This document shows positions 44,354 through 54,288 of a DNA stretch of 64,000 bases, piece after piece. The translations under genes were made by a program, and so were the position numbers. Every line of letters starts with the position of its first letter. Positions within the stretch are counted from its first letter, which is position 1. Under the pieces are notes generated by a model, which saw nothing but the letters and a program-made list of their open reading frames with translations, ran no database searches and was not told the DNA's origin. Source of the DNA: Trichosphaerium sp. ATCC 40318 (lineage: Eukaryota > Discosea > Flabellinia > Trichosidae); assembly GCA_038496445.1 (NCBI GenBank), contig JALMLS010000578.1, positions 62,001-126,000 on the forward strand, written 5' to 3'.

Positions 44354-46527
44354 TTACTGGCTTGCTTCATCCTCTTCTGGACTATTTGCTTTTTTAACCA
44401 TTTCTTTTGTTAAATCCAAATCGTATGCGCTACCTTGCGCGTATCCTCGGCCATGCAAATGCTTTAAAATTTTGTTAAGGTGTTTGTTCCTTCCGGTCTC
44501 CAAGTATGACTTGATGTCGACCATAGAGGACAACAACGACGTCAAATCTTCAGCCATCCTACAGGCATCATTAACAACTCTGATTGCCTCCATTTAATCG
44601 ACTTATGCAACGTACTCTGTGCAGGCGGCTTCCTTTGCGGATGCTGAATTTTCTATGGCGGCTTTCGCTGTGCTTAGAATTTCACGTGCTTTTATTTTAG
44701 ACTCATTAGTCGTTAAAACCATGCTGCTGTTGCATACCTTTGCTTAGCCTTGTTGCATGATATGAGTCCTGTACTGCTTCCGCTGTGAGAAGTCTATTTA
44801 CTCCTGGTGTTAGTATTTGTTCTTGTTCACTTCACGTGTCACGTGCCTATTCAATTGTACGTCTAATTCGTTGGACCTAGAGCCTGTGCTTGCGTCCTTG
44901 CTCCGCTTTAGTTTCCACTGGAACGTCCTCGTTTGTGTTTTCTTTGCAAAAGGATTGAATAGCTCTAGCTTGCAATCGCATGCTACAAATTCATCTACAT
45001 AGCTGTTAGACCACCTGCCTCCACGGACAACAGTGACTTGCCCTCCTCTTTGTCTACAGCTGGTAACTCAACCTTGCACACTATGTCACGCATTTCTTTA
45101 GAGCAGAGATCGCCAAGCTCTACTACGTAATCACCTTCTTCATCTACTTCAGGCTAAACATGCCAAGTCAAATCAACTGCGTGCTCAATTTTCTGAAATA
45201 AAGGCGTACTCTGTGACCCATTACACGTTCAATTTGAACGTTTTCTTTTGGTGTAATAGTGAGCTTGACGTCTTGCGCCACAACAGAGTATAAGCGGCTC
45301 ATCGTTCCTGCAAAGCTACTGACAATATTTTCTTCAGTTGGATTCTCCATGTAGTGGTATCCTCCTTTGCTGGCTGCCTCGGAGGCTGTGCTACAATCGA
45401 GTAAGGCTAAACGCAAAAACTGTGTTGATGACGTACTATAGGATCTCTCCGTTGTGGTTTTTGCCAATGCCGAATCTATAAATGCGTTTGTAGGGAAGCA
45501 AAACAAAAAACTGTGATTACCCAACAATCTGTGCGGTGGCAACTTCGTCTTTAAGATGAGAAGCCAACATGCATTCCAACCCAGAGCCGTGCTCGACCCC
45601 CATCGTAGGTGCTCCATTTGTAATGAGAGCATTGCGTTGACTTTAGTTGGTTCTTCCCAAGGTCGTGATGGTGGGGCCACCTCAGCGCCAAACGCGCCGT
45701 CTCTACGGCCACGCACGTCTTGAGTCTCTTCTGGTTCTAGTTACGTATTTGTCAACACAGCGTCACACAAGCGTGGCAAGGTGGAGTACCATCTTTGAGC
45801 ACATCAATGGCTGTCACCAGTCCCGCACTGAGGTTCTTGTCGGTCTCAGTGGTCGTCTCGAGGTTGTCAATCTTGCTGAGGAACAATGCCTTTGCCATAT
45901 TGTTGGTTTTGCGCACGTGATATTATTGAACATGTTCATGACGTACGCTATCTTCTGGTATCATTTTTTTTAGTTGCAGATCCGTGTTGCTGGCCTTGTC
46001 AAAGCTTACGATTCCAAACTTGTCTTGTTCATTCATTTGCTTCATCATGAATTTTAATCCTTTTTTAACGCTTGGTAGAGTATCTTTCATGGACTCACTA
46101 GTGCTTGTGAGATGCGCTTCGTTGCACTTGAAAAGAAAACCAAACCGACGTACGAGCAATCGACTACAGCCACTACCGACATCGGTAGTCGCTCTTCAGG
46201 CTTTGGTGTGCCGGCCAAAGAGACACTAAGATAAGTTTCCACCTTTGACGTTGGTACTGTACTGTGTTCATGTTTTTGCTCGTAATCAAGGGGTAAGGGA
46301 ATCTCAGGTTCATCTACCGCATTTGTGCGTAGTTTGATCTTAGTAAGGTCGACTTCGCCTTCGGTACAGTTGTGTCGTCGTTGTTGTAGCGAATTTACGC
46401 TAATTGTTGTACTTTTGTGCGTTGAACTCACCAAGACGCGTCTGGAGGCATTTAATTGGTTTCTAGAAGACCTGGAGCACTTGTTGGCTTTTGCTGCATG
46501 TCTAACGGCACAACGCGAGAGTATCAT
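44354..46527 (-). CDS. von Willebrand factor A domain protein with Vwaint-like C-terminus
   Basis: Proposed start at 46527 (MILSRCAVRHAAKANK), not certain. After a linker ('VDEPEIPLPLDYEQKHEHST') a VWA domain begins: 'LVSLAGTPKPEERLPMSVVA', 'VVDCS|TSESMKDTLPSVKKG' (MIDAS DxSxS), 'FMMKQMNEQDKFGIVSFDKA', 'KNLSAGLVTAIDVLKDG' (MIDAS Thr region) and 'RNALITNGAPTMG' where most relatives have TDG. The second half ('RLYSVVAQDVKLTITPKENV', 'IVCKVELPAVDKEEGKSL', 'VNRLLTAEAVQDSYHATRL') matches the Vwaint arrangement seen with VWA in plant WAV3-like and protist proteins, but no RING finger is visible. It ends TAA 44354-44356. Function unknown; possibly metal-dependent protein binding. Confidence 0.75.
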
Positions 46528-46591
46528 GGTGCGAGGTGCTACGTCGTGTTGCTGTGCACGTAAATTGGTACTAAACCAAAAAAAACACGAA
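46528..46591. promoter_or_regulatory. 64-bp bidirectional intergenic region
   Basis: Only 64 bp separate the proposed starts of the VWA gene (minus) and the 'YPExxWxPWxF' repeat gene (plus). A GTGCACG lies at 46553. The start of the VWA gene is uncertain, so the real spacer may differ. Confidence 0.4.
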
Positions 46592-48176
46592 ATGTCACAA
46601 TTAAGCCATTCCCATTTAGATCTGCGTAGAATAGCACAACAGCTTACTAAGAAGTCCCCATGCGCGCCACTACGCATCAAGCGCGGCTACACGCCAGACA
46701 ACCGCTACTTAAAAAAACGTGCCCTCCACGCTATGGCGTGTCTCGCACAGCGTGCCATAATAAGCTCAAACGCTATAGCGAAGACTACAAGACAATTAAA
46801 GCAGTACGTGTATATTAACGTTTTAAACTAGTTACCAAAGCGTGGCGCTTACTTGTGCAGCTAGAGGAGCAGTTACGTTTAAAAACAATTGAAGATTGGT
46901 ACTCAGTGACACTGGCGCAATTGAGACAATGCTCACAATCTAGGTAAGCTCTGGGTTGTGTTTTTTAAATTTGACACTCACAATTCAGTGGGCTTGGGGA
47001 AGACTTGTTCCAAAGTTTATATTATCGGTTGTGCATTTTGTTACCTCGTATTTACGACATAGAATGGGAACCATGGAGATTTCGTGCGTGTGTTACACGC
47101 TATTACACTTGAGTAACACGTCGTCGGCAGGTTGCGCCCCTACAAACACCTGGTCGTATACCTATAACATCATGAATGCTTTGAGAGAGGTACGTCATCG
47201 ACTTTTTGGTATCCACATAATTCATTCTTTTTTTTTCAGTTTGAAGACCAGTTTGGTGTTGTATCACTGTCAGACTATAGGAAGATCAGCTATCGAGATC
47301 TGGCTGATGCTGGTCTGAAGGGTCTGTTAAATAAGTTTTCTTCGAGTATGCGAGAGCTCTTGTTGTTTGTCTATCCAGAATACAGTTGGCCACCCTGGCA
47401 TCTAGGTAAGCAGACAACCACATGTCTGTGGTGGTTTACTTTACAGTCTGTTCTTAGCGAATTGCCCTCGGGGCACGTGGCGCCTTGAAGAGAATGTTCA
47501 ATGGTTTATGCGTGAGATGGAAGAGCACCACAACATCACGGAGATTAGGCACTGGGAGAAGCTTACAATCTTGAGTGTTCGCAACTTTGGCGGTTGGGGA
47601 TTGATTCAGTGCGTACAAACCATACTTCAACGTTCTCTCTACCCCGAGCTCACACTTGCATCGTAGGCGTTTCGACTCATCGCTCAGAGTGTTGTTGGTG
47701 GCCATGTATCCTGAGCACGATTGGCCCCTTTCTAGTGCAGGTCAGTTAGTTGAATTGAACCGAATACTGTGTGGTTTAACATATCTGTTGCAGCACCTAG
47801 AAACTTTTGGCGCAATCACGCAAATGTCAAGGCATTCTTGCGTCAAGCTGAGCAGCAATTAAACATCAACTCTCCGGCTGACTGGTACAAAGCCTCGCGA
47901 AAACAGTTGGTGGATATAGGTGCCGGTGGGTTGGCGCCTGATTGGCCTCAGCCACTGAAGGTACTGTATCCAGACATTGAATGGGACGAAAGGATGTTCG
48001 CCGATCGCGCAAAACGCACTTATCAGTCGTACGCTTCTAATATGTCTTGTGTACAATGGACTCACTGTGCTCTTGCTGTAAAGGTGGCTCCTCTCATGTG
48101 TAGAAGATTTGTATCGTCTCCCACGCACGGTGCAAAAAGAAGCCAGAGGATACCACTTAAATTAGATTGGCTTTAA
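46592..48176 (+). CDS. YPExxWxPWxF-repeat protein
   Basis: ATG at 46592 (MSQLSHSHLDLRRIAQQLTK); basic N-terminus that could be an organellar leader. At least four repeats of about 55-60 residues follow the scheme: helix, '[DE]WY.V...[LI]', 'GG.GL' and '[YP]..[IE].W.PW.[FL]'. Examples are 'IEDWYSVTLAQLR' with 'YDIEWEPWRF'; 'SLSDYRKISYRDLADAGLKG' with 'YPEYSWPPWHL'; 'RNFGGWGLIQ' with 'YPEHDWPLS'; 'PADWYKASRKQLVDIGAGGL' with 'YPDIEWDERMF'. Similar repeats occur in uncharacterised plant, algal and fungal proteins, several with organellar or nuclease-like C-termini. Here the tail is short and basic. Function not known. Introns near 47400 and 47610 split repeats at similar places. The stop is TAA at 48174. 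Confidence 0.6.
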
Positions 48177-48291
48177 GTCTCTTGGGCCGTATCACATTAA
48201 AGCACGATACATCGACGTAAGTACGGCGTAGTTACGATTACTGGGACGCTCCCCACTACAACCCGGTTATTTGCAGCTTTTTGTAACAAAT

Positions 48292-48297
48292 CACGTG
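48292..48297. promoter_or_regulatory. CACGTG just upstream of kinase start
   Basis: CACGTG in the context AATCACGTGCG, 20 bp before the ATG of the protein kinase gene. It is the same core as the palindrome upstream of NBP35. Confidence 0.3.
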
Positions 48298-48316
48298 CGC
48301 TCAAAACCAAGCAATT

Positions 48317-50287
48317 ATGGACGTTATGGACGTGGAGCAGGCTTTCGACATTAAAATTGAGCTACAAGATGTTCAGCCAGTACAGAGGAAAAGAATTTAC
48401 GTACAACAAGGTATTAGCCATGTGGCGTTGATAAAGTTAATTTCTGAGTGCCTGGACATACGATCTGTTGCTCTCATACGACACGTTGCTTATGCGCAGC
48501 CGAACGGACCAGACCGGGTAATATCTAATACCAATGGTGTGTGAGCTCTTCTACAACACGTAGCAGTACAACTAAAACCCCGGTAGATCTGAGAGTGGCA
48601 CTTGAAGCTGCAGAAGCGATGGGGTTGCAGACTAAAGCCAGTCCACGCCTCACACTCAAGGTGCGGAAGTATTCAACTATTGTGACTTGTCTTGCGCTAA
48701 CTCATCATTCAGGTGTGGCTTATCGGCGCTTCGTCGCCTTTCGCAAGAAAAGAGCCTTTGAAAGAGTACGTGTTAATACTGTTTTTAATTTGGTTTATTT
48801 GTGAGTAGTTTGGAACGACTGCTACAACTCGACTGCATGCATGACTTTCGCGAATTTGTATTCAACTCGGAACCTATCGATAAGGGCAACTTTGGCAAGG
48901 TTTATCTCTGCGATTGGAAGGGTGAAAGGGTGGCCATCAAGAGAATAGGCGTGCCTAAAGGGTATCTAAAGCGTACTGGGAAAAGCTTCGCCCAGGTGGT
49001 CCACGTATGGTTGTTGTTTTTAGTCTGTACTTTCTGACTGAGGCACAGGAAGAGATCAGGATATTTAGCAAGCTTGACAATCCTCACGTCATGAAGCTTC
49101 GAGGCATAAGTGCGTTTAATTTTCAAGTTCAGAGGTATTTAACGAGTTTGGCTAATTCTTTGATTGCGTTATTTCAGCTACTGATGGTAGTTACCTTTTT
49201 TTAATCATGGACTACATGGCTAATGGTACTATCATCCATTCTTTCCGTTAAAATGGGCGGGTTGTTGTTTAATAGAGCATGCAAGGTAATCTTAAAACGC
49301 GCATTCAGCACACTGAATTTGAAAACAAAGAATTGAAGAAGATTGCTATTGACATTGTACGAGGCATGGTACACACAATCCACCAATATCAAATGCGTAC
49401 CTATACACTAATGCTTGTTTCTTAGATGTACTTGCACAACCACAAGCCTTGCATACTACATCGCGACTTACATGGAGGTACTAACTAATCCCTAAGTCCA
49501 TTCTTCTTTTTTTTTTGTGAAAATTTTTATCTAATGTCACACTACCTGCAGGGAATATTTTGGTGCGTACATACATAAATACATGGCTCAATTAAAGTGC
49601 GTGTCACATGAATAACAAGTGGCAGCTTGACTGTGATGGCAACTGCAAGATAAGCGATTTTGGATTGTCACGTGCCCTTGATGCCAACCAAGGGGACAAG
49701 TGGTACAGCGTAACAAAGGGGCATATGGGATACATGTGCGCAATCCTTGGTTTAGACATGGCATAGAGTTACTCACATTGTTAGGCCTCCTGAATCACTT
49801 GTAAACAGCCACCGTGGCTTCAAATTTACACGTGCTGGGTTGGTTCAAATGTTGTTGGCGTAGTATTTGACAATCCGTTTGATAGGGACGTGTTCTCATT
49901 TGGTGTCTTGCTGTGGGAGATGTTCATGGGCATAGAGGCACATGGTGATAACATGGACAAGTGGAAAATGATGGTTGCCACATGATACACAACATGCACT
50001 ACCGTTATTAACGCCAAATAGATAGTAAATGGAAAACGGCGGACTCTCCGTCCCACATGGCCTGTGCCAATACAGCAGATTATCACAGCTTGTTGGGCCC
50101 AATTACCATCTGAACGACCCACATTTGAAGCAGTATGTGCATGCACCATTATGGATTGTTTTTTAAAGTTTGATAGGTACAAGCTCAGCTTGTGGCGTGG
50201 GATGCTTCGGGAATGAACAAAGCAGAAGCTATTACATTTCCACTCCTAGTTTCATATGTACAAAAAAAGCAGCCAATTATCAACTAA
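48317..50287 (+). CDS. TKL-like protein kinase
   Basis: MDVMDVEQAFDIKIELQDVQ start. The N-terminal 130 residues look like a ubiquitin/PB1-type fold plus linker and are not identified. The kinase domain reads 'EPIDKGNFGKVYLCDWKGER' (Gly loop), 'VAIKRI' (Lys), 'EEIRIFSKLDNPHVMKLRGI', 'LIMDYMANGTM', 'MYLHNHKPCILHRDLHGGNI' (catalytic loop HRDLxxxN), 'CKISDFGLSRALD' (DFG), 'GHMGYMPPES' (altered APE: PPE), 'DVFSFGVLLWEMFMG' and 'CWAQLPSERPTFEAVQAQL'. All catalytic residues are present. HRDLHGGN and the IxxCW/RPTF end are typical of tyrosine-kinase-like (TKL) kinases of protists and plants. About ten exons. The stop is TAA 50285. No membrane segment. Confidence 0.9.
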
Positions 50288-51861
50288 TAACCTAATAGAC
50301 CACAAATCCTTACACAGACACAGATCCATATTCTAATATGAGTATATCAGACTCAGAAGATTCAGAAGACTCAGAATCATCTGATGGCTATGAAAACAGC
50401 ACCATGAAATAAAGTTAGATATTTACTTTTATTTGTTTTCTTTTTTCTTGTTTCAATAAAATTGTTTCTTTGGTGCAATAAATTCATTGTACATAAAGAC
50501 ATGGTTTTTAAACATATCCAAAAATTGACAGTTAATTCAAAGTAGCATTCAGACCTATGCCTTGGATTTTGACTCATACTTAGCCTGTACAGCCCACACA
50601 TTTGTCCTGTACTTAATCTGTACATGATTATACTTAATCTATACAGGTGATACTATTGACCTGTATTCTACCTGTAAGTTATGTAAAAACATGTTATCAG
50701 TGGATAAGAGAGTTTTAATGTTATTAAAACATCTATCTAAAAAGTAAAGAAAAAAACTACAGTGGTGGAATCAAGCAGCATGTGAATTGTACTTTTTGAG
50801 CATGTTTTTTTTCCACACATATGGCACTGTATTTATGATAAGGCAGGATTGGCAAAAAAAGCAGGCAAAATGGCAAAAACATGTAGTTGGTTGATATAAA
50901 CTGGGTATTGTTTATGTGGAGATAGTTTTATGTAAAGGTTGTAATAATTGTACAGGTCAAAATTCCAATTCCAGACCTGTACTAAACCTGTATGAAACCT
51001 GTACTTTTGACACCTCTTTTCCATACAATGTATGTGTAAGCACCACATGTGTGCCAAAACCACAACCATCAAAATACAATGACAATCAAAAAATCCAAAA
51101 AAATTGGTGCAATTAAATGACAGCTTGTAATCATAAGGTACAAAACATGTATTATTAATAAAAGAGGGTGTTTTAAGGTTATTAGGACATTTACTTAAAA
51201 AGTAAAAGAGAAACTTAATAAAGTGCAAAATGTAGCTTTTTGCTGAATTTTATTGTTTTATTGCATAACTTTGGTCTGACTCCCACCATTTTTAGACAAA
51301 AATGACAGAAAATATGTATTTGGAGTAGAATAAGGATATTATGGCCTAATAGCTCTATTCCACCACTTTTTAAAGATGATCATGGGTTGCAAGTTTTTTT
51401 GAAATAGTCATTAAATTGTGGATATTAAGTTGGGTTTTAGGACTATCTTCCAAACAGGTCAAAAACATTGTTGTTTAGTGGTAATGGGGTGTATTGTAAT
51501 GTGTTGTAATGTAAATGTGCTTGTAATAGTTAAAAAAACAATAAACCAATTCATTGTTTTACTATTTTGTGTACTTAACCCATACAGGTTCCATACTTTC
51601 AACCCATACTTTACCTGTACATTATCTGTACTCCTGATTTTACTGATGCAAAATAGCACATTTTGAGGATGCATATTTTCCACACATATCACACATTTTA
51701 GGCAAAACATCGCTTTATAGAAAAAAAAAAATAACAATTTAATACAACTATTACATTTCAACTTTTCAAAGCAAGATCAAAGATTAACTATGGGAGTACA
51801 ATCTCAAATTCTCTCTTTGGCTTCAAAAGAACTTTATGTTTAAAGCTACAATGAGTTTAGG
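50288..51861. other. AT-rich gene-poor island, CTGTAC clusters and internal repeats
   Basis: No supported gene. Base composition is visibly more AT-rich than either flank. CTGTAC/GTACAG elements cluster at 50585-50700, 50950-51010 and 51590-51640 (for example 'CCTGTACTTAATCTGTACAT'). Two segments (50711-50765 and 51168-51226) are diverged direct copies sharing '[AT]CTAAAAAGTAAAAGA'-like sequence. 'TTTCCACACATAT' recurs at about 50810 and 51676. Confidence 0.6.
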
Positions 51862-51873
51862 GTTTAGAGAGTG
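51862..51873 (+). repeat. left target-site duplication of LINE-like insertion
   Basis: GTTTAGAGAGTG, repeated exactly at 52974-52985 right after the poly(A)-rich 3' end of the element. Confidence 0.75.
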
Positions 51874-52973
51874 CTCATACTTATAGGTCCTTCTTAGGTG
51901 CTCGTACTTGCTTACCCTTCCAATTAGGTGGTTTGTCTGTTTCTGATTTTTCCACCATTGCCAACAACTTCAAAGTGTCTTTATGGTACCGACATACCAG
52001 AGTTGATACTTTATATTCAGATTTGTGGGAATCTAAGCTTTTTAGTATAGGAAATAAGTGTTTCACCCAGTGGTATAAATTCACCAAAAATGTCAAAATA
52101 CCTCCTACCCAAAGGTATGCTAAAGTTTCTGACATTGTCAAGCACAACACACCCAAACCTTCTGAAGTCAAATGGCCTCCCACATTACAGGTTATGAGGG
52201 AAAAAGAATGGAAATTCCACAAAATGTTGAAATCTGTCAGCTCTCTTAGGGTGTCAATAGGCCACGTGATATTTTATGGCATTATTTACTAAAACTACTA
52301 CCAATTAAACACTCAGACTCTCAGTATCTGCTTCAACAACACTGTCTTTTTTTTGAATGGAAATATGCCATAGCTATAGGAAAAATGCTTATTAGCCACA
52401 TTTCTACTGATCTTAGTGGTTGGTCTGACAATACTTTGAAATATTCATCTAACAAAGAAAAAGCCATATCAGCTCTATTATGCATTGTATCTGAAAGTGT
52501 AGGAATTCACTTCTCTTTGACAATGAAATTCCACCCACACAAAAAGTCATATTTTGGCATCAACAAAACATTTTTGTTGCTCTTAATGTAGATAATTCTC
52601 AATGTGAATCTTTACCAGATGATAAAAAATACACAGATAGAAAGTTATTGGAAAGCTACCAACTGGATTGCTGACTTTAAAGATACATGGGAAGACTGGG
52701 GAGCTGGTTTACCTCCCACACCAATCTCCCCCTCCACTACCTTCTACTAACCCCAAAAACACTTATATCAACAAACAAGTTTGTCCACTAACTCCACCAA
52801 CCATTAGTAGGCAAAGACACAACTATTACTCAGATGACGAAAGCTCAGATGACTGGGATGAAGATCTTTACTTTGAACTATGATAAAACAATGTAACAAA
52901 AAACACGCATGGCTATTGTCGTCCACAGCACAATAAACCCACCTTTTTATTAAAAAAAAAAAAAATTAAAAGA
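51874..52973 (+). mobile_element. 5'-truncated LINE-like retrotransposon
   Basis: A ~1.1-kb insertion flanked by identical 12-bp direct repeats and ending in a run of 14 A at 52952-52965 followed by TTAAAAGA. The left part opens straight into a reading frame with 'CLPFQLGGLSVSDFSTIANN', which resembles the segment just downstream of the reverse transcriptase core in L1/Tx1-type elements ('LGGL[GS][VI].[DN]'). Further fragments lie at 52385-52591 ('MLISHISTDLSGWSDN') and 52668-52883, in shifting frames, so it is decayed. No RT catalytic YxDD or endonuclease is inside, consistent with 5' truncation during target-primed reverse transcription. Assignment to LINE rests on structure more than on protein match. 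Confidence 0.65.
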
Positions 52974-52985
52974 GTTTAGAGAGTG
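52974..52985 (+). repeat. right target-site duplication of LINE-like insertion
   Basis: GTTTAGAGAGTG, exact copy of 51862-51873. Confidence 0.75.
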
Positions 52986-54288
52986 AGCTGCAATTAATTG
53001 TACCCTGTAAACCATGCTAGAGACTACACAAAGGAGCTATTGATGCTCTATTTTGTTTTTTTGAAGAAACAATGTAACTTTAAACTTAATACCATTTTAT
53101 CACACTTCAGCAAGCTTGGTGCTTGTTTGCTTTTGTACCAACTAATTGATGTTGAGTAGAAGGTAAAGTTTCCTTTGCACAGTCATTTACAAGTTAAATA
53201 ATGGGTACAAGCCAGTAAAAGTACATTTTTAAACAGTTTTGTTTGTAAACAAATTAATAACAGGGGTGGAGTTGGACAAAATAAGCATGCCTAAAACATG
53301 TCATATGCATGGAAGAGAAATGTGCCTTTTGTGTGGAAAAAAAAAGAGTTCAAAATGTGTGGTGCTGTTTGATTCCACCATTGAACATTTTAGGCTAACA
53401 TATTAACTGTATTTGCTGCAACTTCAATATGCAGGCATTTGGTGGCTTTTTGTATCTTCCAATGAAAGTGGCAATTGTATTTGGTATATTGAGTGCATGT
53501 GCATAAAGAAAATGTATGTTCTTTCTGTTGACCATTCAAATGGAGAATCACAATGTTTAGAAAGGTTTATCAAGGTTTGTTCCACACACTTTTTAGCTAA
53601 TTTGTGTTTGTTTACACTTTCATAGGTTCATAATGTTAATAGAAAAATGGTCAAGATCATTTTTTTGTCATTTTGAAAGTGATCAACCATTTTCAGGATG
53701 GGTGATTGATTATGCATCATTATGTGCAATACTTCATGATGAAGTTGAAAATGGGTTAAAAGTGCTAAGAATGACAGTTGTCAAAATCAGAAAATAACTG
53801 CTTCAAGTACTTTTGTACATAGAAAACTCACTACAAGACAAAGTAAATGTAGCAAGGTCTTTTGTAGTTTTGAGACACCTGTGGCCCAAAATCAGTCTAA
53901 TGAGGTAAAGTTGAAGTTTCTTTGTCATATTACCTAAATAAATGTAATGTTAGCTCTTATTTTTTTTTTTGGTAGAATCCATTCACAAACTCACAAATTC
54001 AACACAAATTTTTTTACAAACAGCATAAATGGTGGAATTGGACAAAATACACATGCCTAAAATGTGCCATTTGCAGATGAGGATTTGTACATGTGGTTGT
54101 TGTAGATTTTACAGACATTGTTAGTGTTGTTGTAGCAGCCATTGTATTGTTTTAACATAAATAACAATATGTGAGTTTTTATGAGGATGGTTTGGCATCA
54201 CCTTGTGGTGTGCACATATTTTATTGGATTCTACCTGTGAGACATTACTAAATATCAAAATTATACTAAATCAAACTGTACAAGGTAT
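52986..54288. other. AT-rich region with dispersed repeat pair
   Basis: No convincing gene. A ~50-bp segment at about 53265 ('GTGGAGTTGGACAAAATA' onward) recurs with changes at about 54031 ('GTGGAATTGGACAAAATA' onward), in the same orientation. An open frame at 53413-53625 can be spliced to 53635-53796, but it shows no secure family. It may be a decayed element. Confidence 0.5.

Noticed and set aside
53413-53796. Possible Ulp1/C48 protease remnant
   Set aside because: 'IWWLFVSSNESGNCIWYIE' and 'KKMYVLSVDHSNGES' faintly recall the protease core, but the catalytic His/Asp/Cys order is not visible.
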